64,000 bases of DNA from Aeromonas veronii (GCA_041319085.1 CP101033.1:1700501-1764500); one strand, 5' to 3'. Counted from the first letter of the stretch, positions 49,365 through 61,206 are shown. Notes: generated by a model not told the origin, from the letters alone. Numbers and translations: made by a program.

Positions 49365-50885
49365 ATGTGTGGTATTGTCGGTATAGTTGGCACCACCCCC
49401 GTCAATCAGGCCCTCTACGACGCCTTGACGGTGTTGCAGCACAGGGGACAGGATGCCGCCGGGATCGTGACCATTGATAGTGGAAACTTCCGGCAACGCA
49501 AGGCCAATGGCCTGGTGAAGGACGTGTTTGAAGTGCGCCACATGCAGCGTCTGCAAGGGAACATCGGCATAGGTCATGTCAGATATCCCACCGCAGGCAG
49601 CTCAAGTGCCGCTGAAGCCCAACCTTTTTATGTGAACTCTCCCTACGGCATGGTGTTGGCCCATAACGGCAACCTCACCAACGCCAAGGAGCTCAAGGAG
49701 CAGCAGTTCAAGGTCGCCCGCCGCCACATCAACACCACCTCCGACTCGGAAGTGTTGCTGAACGTGCTGGCCCATGAGCTGGACCGCTGTGACAAGATGG
49801 CCCTGCGCCCCGAAGATATCTTCGCCGCGGTGCGCAGAACCCATCAGCAGATCCGCGGCGCTTATGCGGTGGTCTCGCTGGTGATTGGTCATGGCCTCAT
49901 CGGCTTTCGTGATCCCAACGGCATTCGCCCGCTGATCCTCGGTCGTCGTCAGGACGAGCAGGGCCAGGTGGAGTACATGCTCGCCTCCGAGAGCGTGGCG
50001 CTCGACGCCATCGGGTTCGAGACGGTGCGGGATATTGCGCCGGGTGAAGCCATCTACATCACCGAGCAGGGCCAGCTCTTCTCCGAGCAGTGTGCACAGA
50101 ACCCGCAGATGAGCTCCTGTATCTTCGAATATGTCTACTTCGCCCGTCCCGATTCGTGCATCGACAAGGTCTCGGTCTACGCTGCCCGTCTCAACATGGG
50201 TCGCAAGCTGGGTCAGAAGATTGCTCGCGAGTGGGAAGATCTCGACGTCGATGTGGTTATCCCCATCCCCGAGACCTCCTGTGACGTGGCGCTGGAGATC
50301 GCTCACACCCTCGACCTGCCATACCGTCAGGGTTTCGTGAAGAACCGCTACATCGGTCGTACCTTCATCATGCCGGGCCAGACCCAGCGCAAGAAGTCGG
50401 TGCGCCGCAAGCTCAACGCCATCGGCTCCGAGTTCAAGGGCAAGAAGGTGTTGCTGGTGGATGACAGCATAGTGCGCGGTACCACGTCCGAGCAGATCAT
50501 CCAGATGGCCCGTGAAGCGGGGGCAGCCAAGGTCTACTTCGCTTCGGCAGCGCCAGAAATTCGCTTCCCCAACGTCTATGGCATCGACATGCCCACCGCC
50601 AACGAGCTGATTGCCCACGGTCGCGAAGTGGAAGAGGTGTGCAAGCTGATTGGTGCTGATGGCCTGATTTTCCAGGATCTGGAAGATCTGGAAGCGGCAG
50701 TGCGGGAGATCAACCCGGATCTGCGTCACTTCGAGACCTCGGTCTTCAATGGCCACTACGTCACCTCCGATGTGGACCAGTCCTATCTGGATCACCTCAA
50801 CGCCCTGCGCAACGATGACACCAAAGCGGTGCGTGAATGGCAGGAAGGCACCAGCAATCTGGAAATTTTTAACGAAGGCAGTTAA
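49365..50885 (+). CDS. purF: Amidophosphoribosyltransferase
   Basis: The 506-residue enzyme begins MCGIVGIVG. Cys2 becomes the N-terminal nucleophile of the class II glutaminase after Met removal. The PRTase domain has the PRPP loop [14 protein letters not shown] and the [19 protein letters not shown] segment. It catalyses the first step of purine synthesis, PRPP plus Gln to phosphoribosylamine. No Fe-S cysteine cluster or propeptide is evident, as in E. coli PurF. Confidence 0.97.
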   Translation: MCGIVGIVGTTPVNQALYDALTVLQHRGQDAAGIVTIDSGNFRQRKANGLVKDVFEVRHMQRLQGNIGIGHVRYPTAGSSSAAEAQPFYVNSPYGMVLAHNGNLTNAKELKEQQFKVARRHINTTSDSEVLLNVLAHELDRCDKMALRPEDIFAAVRRTHQQIRGAYAVVSLVIGHGLIGFRDPNGIRPLILGRRQDEQGQVEYMLASESVALDAIGFETVRDIAPGEAIYITEQGQLFSEQCAQNPQMSSCIFEYVYFARPDSCIDKVSVYAARLNMGRKLGQKIAREWEDLDVDVVIPIPETSCDVALEIAHTLDLPYRQGFVKNRYIGRTFIMPGQTQRKKSVRRKLNAIGSEFKGKKVLLVDDSIVRGTTSEQIIQMAREAGAAKVYFASAAPEIRFPNVYGIDMPTANELIAHGREVEEVCKLIGADGLIFQDLEDLEAAVREINPDLRHFETSVFNGHYVTSDVDQSYLDHLNALRNDDTKAVREWQEGTSNLEIFNEGS

Positions 50886-50917
50886 ACGTTTGCGGTTTTG
50901 CTGGATGGGATAGCGAG

Positions 50918-50938
50918 ATGGGGGCCAGTGGCCCCCAT
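50918..50938 (+). terminator. Hairpin after purF
   Basis: ATGGGGGCC, AGT, GGCCCCCAT, then TTGTCGTTTC. The T-run is poor. Confidence 0.55.
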
Positions 50939-51103
50939 TGTCGTTTCTACCCCGTACGGGTAGAAGGGGGAGGGGATATCTGTTTGAAAAACATCCGTTT
51001 ATCTTGCCGGATATGGGCATGGCCAGCGGGATCCGCTAGCATAGGCGGCAACATATATGACCGATACGCTTTTAATCGGCGTGTTTAACAAACGAGAGTT
51101 TAG

Positions 51104-51862
51104 ATGGATGATCTGCTAGCCCCAGTGCGCCAGTTTTTGCAGTGCGAGACCCCGGATGAGTGGGTAGAGATGGCGCGGGATCCGGCCCGTTTACCGACCC
51201 TGCTCATCGATCATGCCAACTGTGAGACCAAGGCCGCACTCACCGCCCACAGCCTGGTGCGCCGCTACTGCCTGCCCAAGGGCAAGCGCCATCTGCTGCC
51301 CAAGCTGGAGTTCTATCGCGAGCTGGATGCCATTCCGGAGAAGGCCGAGATCCTGGGCAAACGCAGCATGGGGGAGTCTGATCGCACTGTCTTTGCCGAG
51401 CTGGAGCGCAATCCGCTGCTGTTTCCCATGGTGCGACTCATTCAGGAGGAGCTGCATCACTTCGAGCAGGTGCTGGAGATCATGCAGGCCCGCGGCATCG
51501 AGTACGGGCCGGTGACGGCCTCCCGCTATGCCCGGCAATTGATGCAGCATGTGCGCACCCATGAACCGGCCACCATAGTCGACAAGATGATCATCGGCGC
51601 CTACATCGAGGCCCGCTCTTGCGAGCGCTTTGCCAAGCTGGCGCCCCATCTGGATGAAGAGCTGAGCCGCTTCTATGTCTCTTTGCTGCGCTCCGAGGCG
51701 CGCCACTATCAGGATTACCTGAGCCTGGCCGAGCAGTACGCAGGGGAGGATATCAGCGAGCGGGTGGCCTTCTTTGGCAAGCTGGAAGCCGAGCTAATCT
51801 GCTCGTCTGATCCGCAGTTCCGGTTCCATAGCGGCCTGCCTGTCACATCTGACAGTTGTTGA
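51104..51862 (+). CDS. miaE: tRNA-(ms2io6A37) hydroxylase MiaE
   Basis: The 252-residue protein is a ferritin-like diiron monooxygenase. Carboxylate/His ligands appear in LIDHANCETKAALTAH, IQEELHHFEQVLEIM, IGAYIEARSCERFAKL and LRSEARHYQDYL. It hydroxylates ms2i6A at position 37 of tRNA, an O2-dependent step found in Salmonella, Pseudomonas and related bacteria and missing in E. coli. It has its own gap and terminator. Confidence 0.92.
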   Translation: MDDLLAPVRQFLQCETPDEWVEMARDPARLPTLLIDHANCETKAALTAHSLVRRYCLPKGKRHLLPKLEFYRELDAIPEKAEILGKRSMGESDRTVFAELERNPLLFPMVRLIQEELHHFEQVLEIMQARGIEYGPVTASRYARQLMQHVRTHEPATIVDKMIIGAYIEARSCERFAKLAPHLDEELSRFYVSLLRSEARHYQDYLSLAEQYAGEDISERVAFFGKLEAELICSSDPQFRFHSGLPVTSDSC

Positions 51863-51930
51863 CGCACGGGGGGCAAACTACTATTGCCCTGTTCCTACTA
51901 CGAGCGACAAGTAGTTACTTTTGAGCGCAA

Positions 51931-51959
51931 TTCCCGGCCCCGAGCCGGGATCTTTTTTT
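51931..51959 (+). terminator. miaE terminator
   Basis: TCCCGGC, CCCGA, GCCGGGA, then TCTTTTTTT. The rest of the 303-base gap 51863-52165 holds the adk leader (AGGAG at 52157) and no other gene. Confidence 0.88.
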
Positions 51960-52099
51960 CTGCCCTACGTCCTTCCTGTATTTGGCGCTCTATGCTGAAT
52001 CCCTGGCTATTTTTGCGTCTGTCCCTTGCGATGAAATCCTGTTCGATCAGCCGGTTATTGTGGCGATAAAGTGCTCATTCAGCTGGCCCACCCTTGTAG

Positions 52100-52810
<711 letters not shown>

Positions 52811-52855
52811 TCTTTGCTGCCGGCACAGTTTCCCGTGCCATCAGATAAATAAAGA

Positions 52856-52879
52856 GAAGGGCCCTGCGGGGCCCTTTTT
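52856..52879 (+). terminator. adk terminator
   Basis: AAGGGCCC, TGCG, GGGCCCTTTTT. It ends six bases before the hemH start. Confidence 0.88.
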
Positions 52880-52884
52880 GCATA

Positions 52885-53883
52885 ATGACAGAGAGACAGG
52901 AAGCCAACGTGACCACGAAAACCGGAATATTGCTGGTCAATCTGGGTACCCCAGCCGCACCGACCACCGCTGCCGTCAAAGCGTTCCTCAGCCAGTTCCT
53001 GCACGATCCCCGTGTGGTGGACCTGCCCCGTTACCTCTGGTGCCCGCTGCTCCACTTCATCATCTTGCCGACGCGCTCGCCCAAAGTGGCCAAGCTCTAT
53101 CAGCAGGTGTGGACCGAGCAGGGCTCGCCGCTGATGGTGATAAGCCAACAGCAGCGCGCCGCGCTGGAGCAGGAGCTCAAGCGGGAGGGGGTCGAGGTGC
53201 CGGTGGAGCTGGCGATGACCTATGGTTCCCCGTCAGTGAATGATGGCTGGCAGGCGCTCAAGGCCAAAGGGGTCAACCGGGTGATCCTGTTGCCGCTCTA
53301 TCCGCAATATTCGGTCAGTACCACCGCCTCGGTCTTCGATGCCTGGGGCAAGGCGATGAAGAGAGAACGCAATCTGCCGGTGGTAAGGCTCATTCGTGAC
53401 TATCACGCCCATCCCGAATACATTCAGGCGCTGGCCATGAGCGTGCGCCGTCACTGGGAGCAGCACGGCCAGGGTGATCACCTGCTGATGTCGTTTCACG
53501 GTATTCCCGAGCGCTATGAGAATGAAGGGGATCCCTATGGTCACCAGTGTCGCCATACCGCCAGCTTGCTGGTCGAAGCGCTCGGGCTGGAGGCCGGGCA
53601 GTGGACGGCCAGCTTCCAGTCCCGCTTTGGCAAGGAGGAGTGGCTCAAGCCCTACACCGACGTGACCATTGCTGGACTGCCGGCAGCGGGCATCAAGCGG
53701 CTCGATGTGATTTGCCCCGCCTTTGCCGCCGACTGCCTCGAAACCCTCGAGGAGATCCAGGTGCAGAACCGGGAGATCTTCATGGAGGCCGGTGGTGAGC
53801 GCTTTGAATATATTCCGGCCCTCAACAGCGATCAGGCCCACATCAGGATGATGGTCTCGCTCATTTGCCGCGAACTGGCGTGA
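52885..53883 (+). CDS. hemH: Ferrochelatase
   Basis: The 332-residue enzyme inserts Fe2+ into protoporphyrin IX. Conserved parts are ILLVNLGTPAAPT, LPLYPQYSVSTTASVFD, the catalytic His in MSFHGIPERY, and ICPAFAADCLETLEEI with the second site. The order adk-hemH is the E. coli order. ATG 52885 is used; GTG 52909 (VTTKTGILLVNLG) is a possible later start. Confidence 0.95.
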   Translation: MTERQEANVTTKTGILLVNLGTPAAPTTAAVKAFLSQFLHDPRVVDLPRYLWCPLLHFIILPTRSPKVAKLYQQVWTEQGSPLMVISQQQRAALEQELKREGVEVPVELAMTYGSPSVNDGWQALKAKGVNRVILLPLYPQYSVSTTASVFDAWGKAMKRERNLPVVRLIRDYHAHPEYIQALAMSVRRHWEQHGQGDHLLMSFHGIPERYENEGDPYGHQCRHTASLLVEALGLEAGQWTASFQSRFGKEEWLKPYTDVTIAGLPAAGIKRLDVICPAFAADCLETLEEIQVQNREIFMEAGGERFEYIPALNSDQAHIRMMVSLICRELA

Positions 53884-53920
53884 GCGGGCCGCAGGTTTTC
53901 AGACAACAAGGAGTTGTGTC

Positions 53921-54313
53921 ATGGTACATATCACGTTGATTTACGCAGGCCTGCTGGGACTGCTGTTTCTTGGGCTCTCTTACTGGGTGGTGAGGCATCG
54001 GATCCAGTTCAAGGTGATGATAGGGCAGGGAGAAGCACCGCAGATGTTGGCGGCCATTCGGGCTCACGGCAACTTCGCCGAGTATGTGCCGCTGACCCTG
54101 TTGCTGATGGCGCTGTGCGAGCTATCCGGTGTCGGTGCGCTCTGGCTGCATGCCGGTGGTGCCATGCTGCTGGTCGGCCGTATCCTCCATGCCATCGGCA
54201 TCCAGATCCCGAAAGCCCCCAATGTGCCCCGTTTTCTGGGAACCTTGATGTTCTGGCTCGCCCTCGGACTTTTCTCGGTGCTGGCCCTGTTGCAGGGCGT
54301 AGCGGCAGTCTGA
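53921..54313 (+). CDS. MAPEG family membrane protein
   Basis: The 130-residue protein has four transmembrane segments and the MAPEG pattern: EAPQMLAAIRAHGNFAEYVP, then GRILHAIGIQ. Bacterial members (YecN-like) are glutathione-linked membrane enzymes of uncertain role. ATG 53921 follows AAGGAG. It lies 37 bases after hemH and may be co-transcribed. Confidence 0.85.
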   Translation: MVHITLIYAGLLGLLFLGLSYWVVRHRIQFKVMIGQGEAPQMLAAIRAHGNFAEYVPLTLLLMALCELSGVGALWLHAGGAMLLVGRILHAIGIQIPKAPNVPRFLGTLMFWLALGLFSVLALLQGVAAV

Positions 54314-54408
54314 AAACCGGCGTATTTTTGTGTTTAAGAACCTCACCAGCGGTGGTGTGAGAGGATGGCGGGAGTGATCCCGCCTCTTACTCAATACAAG
54401 GTACGAGC

Positions 54409-54575
54409 TCAGGTTTGGTCGTGGCCCAGCTCATGGGGGGGGAAGTCACCGCGATCGAGAATGTGCAGCCAGGCGTCCACCACTGCTTCATCCAGCTTGG
54501 AGCCCCGCATTTGGATTATCTGCTCCCGGGCCTGCGCAATGCCGAGGGCGGCGCGATAGGGGCGATCCGAGGACT
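54409..54575 (-). pseudogene. C-terminal fragment of an HD-GYP-type phosphohydrolase (possible)
   Basis: On the minus strand the frame reads SSDRPYRAALGIAQAREQII, then SKLDEAVVDAWLHIL, and stops at 54409. D-R-P-Y-R-x-A-L and a late hydrophobic V-D-A-W/F segment occur near the end of HD-GYP domains. The HD and GYP motifs themselves are missing because an IS200/IS605-type end abuts it upstream. Family assignment is tentative. Confidence 0.45.
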
Positions 54576-54625
54576 TGACATCCTCCCCCACCTTCGCGCT
54601 TCGCGTTTCAGGAGGGGGATTCCCA
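54575..54625 (-). mobile_element. Right end of an IS200/IS605-type element (remnant)
   Basis: On the minus strand GGGAATCCCCCTCC leads through a hairpin-forming stretch to GGTGGGGGAGGATGTCAAG. This resembles the subterminal hairpin and right end that follow tnpB in this family. The left end and tnpA are absent. Confidence 0.6.
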
Positions 54626-54743
54626 TTACTGGGTGGTGACTGCTCGCGCAGTACCGGATTCCTGCTTCATCGGGCGGCCTGATTGCACCGCTCCTCCACA
54701 GACTAAAACGGCGTGTCCCGCCGCTAAAATTGAGGCGGTGTGG
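54626..54743 (-). pseudogene. C-terminal remnant of a TnpB (IS605 family) gene
   Basis: The minus-strand frame ends ILAAGHAVLVCGGAVQSGRP, MKQESGTARAVTTQ and a TAA at 54626-54628. This is the typical tail of IS605 TnpB proteins. Nothing recognisable of TnpB remains upstream, where the nuo terminator begins, so the gene is dead. Confidence 0.65.
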
Positions 54744-54765
54744 TGGAGCCATGGTGAAGTAAATG

Positions 54766-54796
54766 GAAAACCGGCAGCCAAGGCTGCCGGTTTTGT
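54766..54796 (-). terminator. Terminator of the nuo operon
   Basis: ACCGGCAGCC and GGCTGCCGGT form the stem, with TTTTCC after it on the minus strand. It lies just after nuoN. Confidence 0.85.
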
Positions 54797-54824
54797 GGGT
54801 AATGATGGGTAACGACGGTAAAAG

Positions 54825-56288
54825 TTACTGCAATACCACGTGCTGGAATCCTTGTACCAGGCTGATGACCGGCTGGGGATAGAGCCCCAGCAACACCACC
54901 AGCGCTGCAGAGAGCAGTACCACCACACCACCGGAGGAGAGCGCCCAGTCGGCGCTGGCATCCCGCTGCTGCATACCCGGTTCGCGCAGATAGAGGGTCA
55001 CCATCACCTTGAGGTAGTAGTAGAGACCCAGTGCGCTGCCGAGCACGATGGCGCCGGAGAGCCACCAGAGCTGGGCCTCGACAGTGACGCCGATGAGGTA
55101 GAACTTGCCGATAAAGCCGAGGGTCATCGGGATGCCCGCGAGAGACAACATCATCACCGTCAGTACGGCAGTCAGATAGGGGCGCTTCCAGAACAGGCCG
55201 CGATAGCTGTGCAGGGAGTCTGCATCCTTGCCGCGATAGGGGCTCGACATCATGCTCACCACCCCAAAGGCACCCAGGCTGGTGAAGAGATACATCAGCA
55301 GGTAGACCCCGGCTGCTTCCACCGGCATCTGGCCGAATCGGCTCGCCACGATCACCGCCAGCAGGTAACCGAAGTGGGAGATGGAGGAGTAACCCAGCAT
55401 CCGTTTGACGTTGGTCTGCACCAGCGCCAGCAGGTTGCCGACCAGGATGGAGATGACCGCCATGGCGGCCAGCAGCCAGTGGATCATGGGATCGCTCGCC
55501 GCCGGTACCGCCAGATAGAAGCGCAGCAGCACGGCAAAGACCGCCACCTTGCTCACGGTGGCGAGGAAGGTGGCGACCGGGGCCGGGGCTCCTTCGTAGA
55601 CATCCGGGGTCCAGAGGTGGAAGGGGGCGAGCGACAATTTAAAGGCAAAGCCGACCAGCATTAGTCCCAAACCGCCCATCAGCAGCGGATGGTGAGCCGG
55701 GCTCTGGGCCAGGGTCTGCCCCAGGGCGGCAAAGCTCAGGCTGCCTGCCTGCGCATAGAGCAGCGCCATGCCAAACAGCAGGAAGGCGGTGGCGGCGGCA
55801 GAGAGCACCATGTATTTCACCGCTGCTTCCAGCGAGTGGCGCTCGCGGTAGGCGTAACCCACCAGACCAAACATCGGCAGGGTCAGCATCTCGATCCCGA
55901 TAAAGAGAGAGGCGAGGTGACGGGAGCAGGCCAGCACCAGACCACCGGCAGTGGCGATCAGCAGCAGCAGGAAGAACTCCTCCCGGTTATCCGGATAGGC
56001 TTTCAGCCACGACTGGCCAAAGGTGCAGGTGGCCAGCGCGCCGATCAGTACCAGTCCCATATAGAAGACGGCGTAACTGTCGACTTGCAGCAGCGGGGTG
56101 ACCCCCTGATCCCCCTGCGCCATCACGATGGGCAGCGAGAACAGCGCCAGGTTGAGGCCAACAATGGTCACGGTAAAGGCGGTGGTGACACAGCGGCGCC
56201 AGGCGATGGCCAGCATCAGGGCCGCCATGGCCCCGGTGGTCAACAGCAGGGGAAGCAGTGCCAGCAGTTGGGAAGCGGAGAAAGTCAT
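54825..56288 (-). CDS. nuoN: NADH-quinone oxidoreductase subunit N
   Basis: The 487-residue polytopic protein (about 14 transmembrane helices) is one of the three antiporter-like subunits of complex I. Proton_antipo_M signatures include [20 protein letters not shown] and [20 protein letters not shown] (with membrane-embedded Lys), followed by [20 protein letters not shown]. It is the last gene of the operon; its start overlaps the nuoM stop by four bases (ATGA). Confidence 0.96.
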   Translation of the reverse strand: MTFSASQLLALLPLLLTTGAMAALMLAIAWRRCVTTAFTVTIVGLNLALFSLPIVMAQGDQGVTPLLQVDSYAVFYMGLVLIGALATCTFGQSWLKAYPDNREEFFLLLLIATAGGLVLACSRHLASLFIGIEMLTLPMFGLVGYAYRERHSLEAAVKYMVLSAAATAFLLFGMALLYAQAGSLSFAALGQTLAQSPAHHPLLMGGLGLMLVGFAFKLSLAPFHLWTPDVYEGAPAPVATFLATVSKVAVFAVLLRFYLAVPAASDPMIHWLLAAMAVISILVGNLLALVQTNVKRMLGYSSISHFGYLLAVIVASRFGQMPVEAAGVYLLMYLFTSLGAFGVVSMMSSPYRGKDADSLHSYRGLFWKRPYLTAVLTVMMLSLAGIPMTLGFIGKFYLIGVTVEAQLWWLSGAIVLGSALGLYYYLKVMVTLYLREPGMQQRDASADWALSSGGVVVLLSAALVVLLGLYPQPVISLVQGFQHVVLQ

Positions 56289-57844
56289 TGCAGGGCTCCA
56301 GCAGTCGGCAGCAGATACCAGTGCAGCACGTTGATGAGGCTGCTGCTGGCGGTATCAATCACGGGTTGGGGATAGAGGCCAAGCAGAACCAGCAGGCCCG
56401 CGATCACCATCATCATGGTCAGCTCGCGGCGATCCAGCCCCTTGAGCACGCTCTCATCCTTGGCGGGGCCAAAGCAGGCGCGCTGCAACATGATGAGGGA
56501 GTAGACCGAGGCCAGCACCAGACCGAAGGTGGCGACTACCGTGATGACAGGGGCAACCTGGAAGCTGCCGATGAGGATCAGGAACTCGCCGACGAAGTTG
56601 CCGGTGCCCGGCATGCCGAGTGACGCCACCGAGAAGAACAGCATCACACCGGGCAGGTAGCGCAGACGACCCCACAGCCCGCCCATCAGGCGCAGGTCCC
56701 GGGTGTGCAGACGCTCGTAGAGCTGACCGCAGAGGATGAAGAGGCCGGCGGCGGAGAGGCCGTGGGCGATCATTTGCACCACGGCGCCCTGCAGCGCCAG
56801 CTCGCTGCCGGAGTAGATGGCGATCATCACAAAGCCCATGTGGGAGATGCTGGTGTAGGCCACCAGCCGCTTGATGTCGGTCTGAGCAAAGGCCACGATG
56901 GCGCCATAGACGATGCCGATGAGACCCAGCACCATGGCGTAGGGGGCAAACTCGGCGGACGCTTCGGGGAAGAGCGGCAGGGCGAAGCGCAGCAGACCGT
57001 AGGCGGCGGTTTTGAGCAAAATACCTGCCAAATCCACCGAGCCTGCGGTCGGCGCCTGACTGTGGGCATCCGGCAGCCAGCCGTGCAGCGGCACCAGCGG
57101 CATCTTGACCGCAAAGGCGATAAAGAAGCCCAGCATCAGCAGCCACTGAACGCCCTTGCTCATCGGGGTATTGAGCAGCTCCAGATAGTTGAAGGTGAAG
57201 ACTCCGGTAGCATGCTGGTGGGTCAGTACCAGCCCGATGATGGCCACCAGCATGATAAGGCCACTCACCTGGGTGTAGATGAAGAACTTGGTTGCGGCGT
57301 TGATCCGTGATTTGCCGTCAGTGACCGAGTGGCCCCAGAGCGCAATCAGGAAGTACATGGGAACCAGCATCATCTCCCAGAAGAAGAAGAAGAGGAACAG
57401 GTCCAGCGCCATGAAGACACCGAGCACGCCGCCCAGGATCCAGAGCAGGTTGAGGTGGAAGAAGCCGATGCGTTGCACGATCTCTTTCCACGAACAGAGG
57501 ATGGCCAGCACCCCGATAAAGCAGGTGAGGATCACCATCAAGAGCGACAGGCCATCCACCGCCAGATGCAAAGAGATGCCGAAGCGGGGGATCCACGGCA
57601 GGCGCCACTCGGCGGCCCAGGCGGAGGCAGCACCAGAGACGCCCGCGCTGTCGAGGCCCGTATTGTCGAGACCCATAGTGGCAAGCGAGAAATCACCACT
57701 TAGCCAGATGGCACAGGAGAGCAGCAGGCTGGCGCTCATGGAGAGCAGGGCAACCCAGCGGACAAACTGCCCGCCTAGACGCTCCATCTGCCAGCAGAGC
57801 AAGCCGCCGATAAAAGGAATTAGCAAGATCCAGAGTAAGGTCAC
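56285..57844 (-). CDS. nuoM: NADH-quinone oxidoreductase subunit M
   Basis: The 519-residue antiporter-like subunit M has about 14 helices. The proton-channel core is [20 protein letters not shown] and [20 protein letters not shown]; the conserved early Glu lies in [16 protein letters not shown]. It starts with GTG at 57844. It is separated from nuoL by 98 bases, unlike the overlaps elsewhere in the operon. Confidence 0.96.
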   Translation of the reverse strand: MTLLWILLIPFIGGLLCWQMERLGGQFVRWVALLSMSASLLLSCAIWLSGDFSLATMGLDNTGLDSAGVSGAASAWAAEWRLPWIPRFGISLHLAVDGLSLLMVILTCFIGVLAILCSWKEIVQRIGFFHLNLLWILGGVLGVFMALDLFLFFFFWEMMLVPMYFLIALWGHSVTDGKSRINAATKFFIYTQVSGLIMLVAIIGLVLTHQHATGVFTFNYLELLNTPMSKGVQWLLMLGFFIAFAVKMPLVPLHGWLPDAHSQAPTAGSVDLAGILLKTAAYGLLRFALPLFPEASAEFAPYAMVLGLIGIVYGAIVAFAQTDIKRLVAYTSISHMGFVMIAIYSGSELALQGAVVQMIAHGLSAAGLFILCGQLYERLHTRDLRLMGGLWGRLRYLPGVMLFFSVASLGMPGTGNFVGEFLILIGSFQVAPVITVVATFGLVLASVYSLIMLQRACFGPAKDESVLKGLDRRELTMMMVIAGLLVLLGLYPQPVIDTASSSLINVLHWYLLPTAGALQ

Positions 57845-57880
57845 GGTATCAGCTCTCGTTCAAGTTCATATGAGATTGCG

Positions 57881-57900
57881 CTCCCTGTTCCATCAGGGAG
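57881..57900 (-). repeat. Hairpin in the nuoL-nuoM gap
   Basis: CTCCCTG, TTCCAT, CAGGGAG: a perfect 7-bp stem in the only sizeable gap of the nuo operon. It could affect relative expression of nuoL and nuoM. Confidence 0.5.
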
Positions 57901-57942
57901 AACAAACAGCCTGGCTGTATGATTGTCCGGTTGTTCATCGCG

Positions 57943-59790
57943 TTACCCCAGCAGCAACAGCGCCAGCACCAGCACGGCGCCGATCCCCATGGAGGCGGCA
58001 TACCAGCGCAACTTGCCGGTCACGGTCCAGGCCAGCAGCTGGTTGCCACGCAGGGCAAGCCAGGCGGGCAGGCCCATCATCCAGTCCAGCGGGTCGCGGG
58101 CCAGCAGCCGGGTGGCCAGCAGATAGGGTTTGACCCACAGCTGGTCATACAGCCAGTCAAAGCCCCAGGCGTTGAACCAGAGGGTGCTGAGCAGACGGCC
58201 CGGCGCGCTGTTGGCAATGGAGGTGGCCAGACGGCGCTCACCAAGGAACAGAAATGCGGCCAGCGCGATGCCAGCAATGGCGATGAGGCCGGAGGTGATT
58301 TCCAGCGCATGACGACCCTCTTCGACATGATCACCCGGGCCTGCGGGCAGTACCCCAGCCAGTGGCGGGGTGATCAGCGCGCCGATGCCGGTAGAAAGCA
58401 CCAGCAGCACCAGCAGCGGCAGGTGGTGAGCCAGACCGTGGCCCGCATGGGCTTTGGTCTGCTCTTTGCCATGGAAGGCGATAAAGATCAGCCGGAAGGT
58501 ATAGAGCGAGGTGAGGAATGCCCCTACCAGACCGGCCCACAGCAGGGCGCTTTGGCCCGAGGCTGCTACTTGCCACAGGATGGCGTCTTTACTGTAGAAA
58601 CCGGCGGTCACCAGCGGCAGTGCGGCCAGGGCCGAGCCCCCCACCAGGAAGCAGGCATAGACCAGCGGCAGGCTCTTGCGCAGGCCCCCCATTTTGAAGA
58701 TGTTCTGCTCGTGGTGGGTCGCGACGATAACGGCACCGGCGGAGAGGAACAGCAGCGCCTTGAAGAAGGCGTGGGTCATCAGGTGGAAGATGGCCCCTTC
58801 CCATGCGCCGACACCGAGAGCCAGGAACATGTAGCCAATCTGGCTCATGGTGGAGTAGGCGAGGATCCGCTTGATATCGGTCTGAACCAGCGCGGCAAAA
58901 CCTGCCAGCACCAGGGTGATGGCGCCAACCAGCCCGACCAGATGGAGGATCTCTGGCGCGAGCAGGAACAGGCCGTGGGTACGGGCAATCAGGTAGACAC
59001 CGGCGGTCACCATGGTGGCGGCGTGGATCAGCGCTGAGACCGGGGTCGGGCCTGCCATCGCATCCGCCAGCCAGGTTTGCAGCGGCAGCTGTGCCGATTT
59101 GCCGACCGCGCCGCCCAAGAGCATCAGGCAGGCCAGCGACAGGGCAGGGGAGCCCTCGGCAAACAGGGTCGGGGCACGCACCAGCAGCTCGTGAATATTG
59201 AGGGTGCCCAGTTCCCGATAGAGGATAAACAGGCCGATGGCGAGGAAGACATCACCCACCCGGGTCACGACAAATGCCTTGAGGGCCGCCGCTCCGTTGT
59301 TGCGATCCTTGTAGTAGAAGCCGATCAGCAGATAGCTGCACAGTCCTACCCCTTCCCAGCCGAGGTAGACAAACAGCAGGTCATCGGCCAGCACCAGAAA
59401 CAGCATGCTGGCGATAAAGAGGTTGGTGTAGGTAAAGAAGCGGGAGTAGCCCTCTTCCCCACGCATATACCAGGAGGCGAACAGGTGGATAAAGAAACCC
59501 ACCCCGGTCACCACCCCCAGCATGGTCAGCGACAGGCCATCCAGTGCCAGCGAGAAGCTCGGGGTAAAGTTGCCCACCGCGATCCATTGCCACAGGCGCT
59601 GGATATAGACGCCCCCCTCGGGCGGGTTGCCCAGAAAGTCGATGCCGACCCACAGGGTGGTGAGGGCCGACAGGCCAATGGAGCCTACCCCGATCAGCGC
59701 CGAGGTACGCTCGCCAAACCGGCCGAGGGAGAAGGCCAGCACCAGCCATCCCAGCAGCGGAAATAGAAAAGTCAGATATAAGAGGCTCAT
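57943..59790 (-). CDS. nuoL: NADH-quinone oxidoreductase subunit L
   Basis: The 615-residue largest membrane subunit has about 14 antiporter helices plus the long lateral helix at the C-terminus. Motifs: [40 protein letters not shown], and [20 protein letters not shown]. It sits at the far end of the membrane arm and pumps protons. Its start overlaps the nuoK stop by four bases. Confidence 0.97.
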   Translation of the reverse strand: MSLLYLTFLFPLLGWLVLAFSLGRFGERTSALIGVGSIGLSALTTLWVGIDFLGNPPEGGVYIQRLWQWIAVGNFTPSFSLALDGLSLTMLGVVTGVGFFIHLFASWYMRGEEGYSRFFTYTNLFIASMLFLVLADDLLFVYLGWEGVGLCSYLLIGFYYKDRNNGAAALKAFVVTRVGDVFLAIGLFILYRELGTLNIHELLVRAPTLFAEGSPALSLACLMLLGGAVGKSAQLPLQTWLADAMAGPTPVSALIHAATMVTAGVYLIARTHGLFLLAPEILHLVGLVGAITLVLAGFAALVQTDIKRILAYSTMSQIGYMFLALGVGAWEGAIFHLMTHAFFKALLFLSAGAVIVATHHEQNIFKMGGLRKSLPLVYACFLVGGSALAALPLVTAGFYSKDAILWQVAASGQSALLWAGLVGAFLTSLYTFRLIFIAFHGKEQTKAHAGHGLAHHLPLLVLLVLSTGIGALITPPLAGVLPAGPGDHVEEGRHALEITSGLIAIAGIALAAFLFLGERRLATSIANSAPGRLLSTLWFNAWGFDWLYDQLWVKPYLLATRLLARDPLDWMMGLPAWLALRGNQLLAWTVTGKLRWYAASMGIGAVLVLALLLLG

Positions 59791-60095
59791 CCGCGCATCT
59801 CGCTCAAAGTGTCCACGTTCAGGGTGTGGTAACGACGATAGAGCAGCAGTAACAGGGCGAGGCCGATACTGGCCTCTGCTGCCGCCAGAGAAATCACCAG
59901 GATATACATGATCTGGCCATCGGCCTGGGCCCAGCGGCTACCCGCCACCACAAACGCCAATGCCGAGGCATTCATCATGATCTCGATACTCATCAGGATG
60001 TAGAGCAGGTTGCGGCGGATCAGCAGACCGCACAAGCCGATACAGAAGAGCACTGCGGCCAGCAGGAGGCCGTGCTCCATGGGGATTCCATTCAT
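59787..60095 (-). CDS. nuoK: NADH-quinone oxidoreductase subunit K
   Basis: The 102-residue protein has three transmembrane helices ([60 protein letters not shown]) with the membrane Glu residues of the proton path. The ATG at 60095 overlaps nuoJ by four bases. ATG 60080 (MEHGLLL) is an alternative start. Confidence 0.95.
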   Translation of the reverse strand: MNGIPMEHGLLLAAVLFCIGLCGLLIRRNLLYILMSIEIMMNASALAFVVAGSRWAQADGQIMYILVISLAAAEASIGLALLLLLYRRYHTLNVDTLSEMRG

Positions 60096-60643
60096 TGCTG
60101 ACCTCCTTCTTGTGCAGAGTGGGATGCGGTGCGGGGTACCGAGAGCACTTCACCGCTCTTCTCTTCCCGACCCAGGTGATAGGCGGTCACCAGACCCGCC
60201 AGCAGCAGGATGGAGGCGAGCTCTACCGCCAGCACATAGGGGCCAAAGAGCTCGACACCCACCTGCTTGGCGGTCACCTCGGTCACTCCGATCAGGCCCC
60301 CGGTCACCCCGAGAATGCCGTGGGCCAAAAAGCCCAGCAGGATCAGCGAGAGCAGGGCAGGCCCCCCCCAGGTCATGGGGGTGAGCCACTTTTTCTCTTG
60401 CGCCTGGGCACTCCCCAGGTTCAGCATCATCACCACGAACACGAACAGCACCATGATGGCGCCGGCGTAGACGATCACCTGCAGGGCGCCCGCAAAGGCG
60501 GCACCCAGGCAGAAGAAGATCATGGCCACGGCGATGAGGGAGATGATGAGATTGAGCAGCGCATGCATGGGATTGCTGGTGCTGATCACCCGCAGCGTGC
60601 TGTAAATGGCCACCAGGGCCGAGGCATAAAATGCCAGTTCCAT
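60092..60643 (-). CDS. nuoJ: NADH-quinone oxidoreductase subunit J
   Basis: From ATG 60643 (GAGGAG upstream) the product has 183 residues and five transmembrane helices. The TM3 segment [20 protein letters not shown] is the pi-bulge helix conserved in NuoJ. It belongs to the membrane arm near the quinone chamber. The C-terminal tail is polar. The frame runs open to 60676 but lacks a better start. Confidence 0.95.
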   Translation of the reverse strand: MELAFYASALVAIYSTLRVISTSNPMHALLNLIISLIAVAMIFFCLGAAFAGALQVIVYAGAIMVLFVFVVMMLNLGSAQAQEKKWLTPMTWGGPALLSLILLGFLAHGILGVTGGLIGVTEVTAKQVGVELFGPYVLAVELASILLLAGLVTAYHLGREEKSGEVLSVPRTASHSAQEGGQQ

Positions 60644-60653
60644 GATTGACTCC

Positions 60654-61196
60654 TCAGGGCAGCAGGCTCTTGACATCGATGGGTTTGGCTTCGTTTTCGG
60701 CGTCCCCTTTCGGCTTGCCGTCGATGGCCATCCCGCTCATGCGATAGAAGTTGTAGTCCGGGTATTTGCCGGGCCCGCTGATCAGCAGATCCTCCTTCTC
60801 GTACACCAGATCCTGGCGGCGATACTCACCCATCTCGAAATCCGGTGTCAGCTGGATGGCGGTAGTGGGGCAAGCCTCTTCACACAGGCCGCAGAAGATG
60901 CAGCGAGAGAAGTTGATGCGAAAGAACTCCGGATACCAGCGGCCATCTTCCCGCTCGGATTTTTGCAGCGAGATGCAGCCGACCGGGCAGGCGACCGCGC
61001 AGAGGTTGCAGGCCACGCAGCGCTCGTCCCCGTCGGGGTCGCGGGTCAGCACGATGCGACCGCGGTAGCGGGGGGCCGCGTAGACTGCCTGCTCCGGATA
61101 GTTGAGGGTTTCACGGGGCCGCCAGGCATGGGAGAAGACCATGGCCAGACTGCGTAACTGGGTGCCGACACCCTGAATGATGCTAACAATTTTCAT
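60654..61196 (-). CDS. nuoI: NADH-quinone oxidoreductase subunit I
   Basis: The 180-residue peripheral subunit carries two [4Fe-4S] clusters (N6a, N6b). The two CxxCxxCxxxCP sets are [20 protein letters not shown] and [20 protein letters not shown]. It passes electrons from NuoG towards NuoB. It lies 10 bases after nuoH. Confidence 0.97.
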   Translation of the reverse strand: MKIVSIIQGVGTQLRSLAMVFSHAWRPRETLNYPEQAVYAAPRYRGRIVLTRDPDGDERCVACNLCAVACPVGCISLQKSEREDGRWYPEFFRINFSRCIFCGLCEEACPTTAIQLTPDFEMGEYRRQDLVYEKEDLLISGPGKYPDYNFYRMSGMAIDGKPKGDAENEAKPIDVKSLLP

Positions 61197-61206
61197 ATTG
61201 AGTGCC

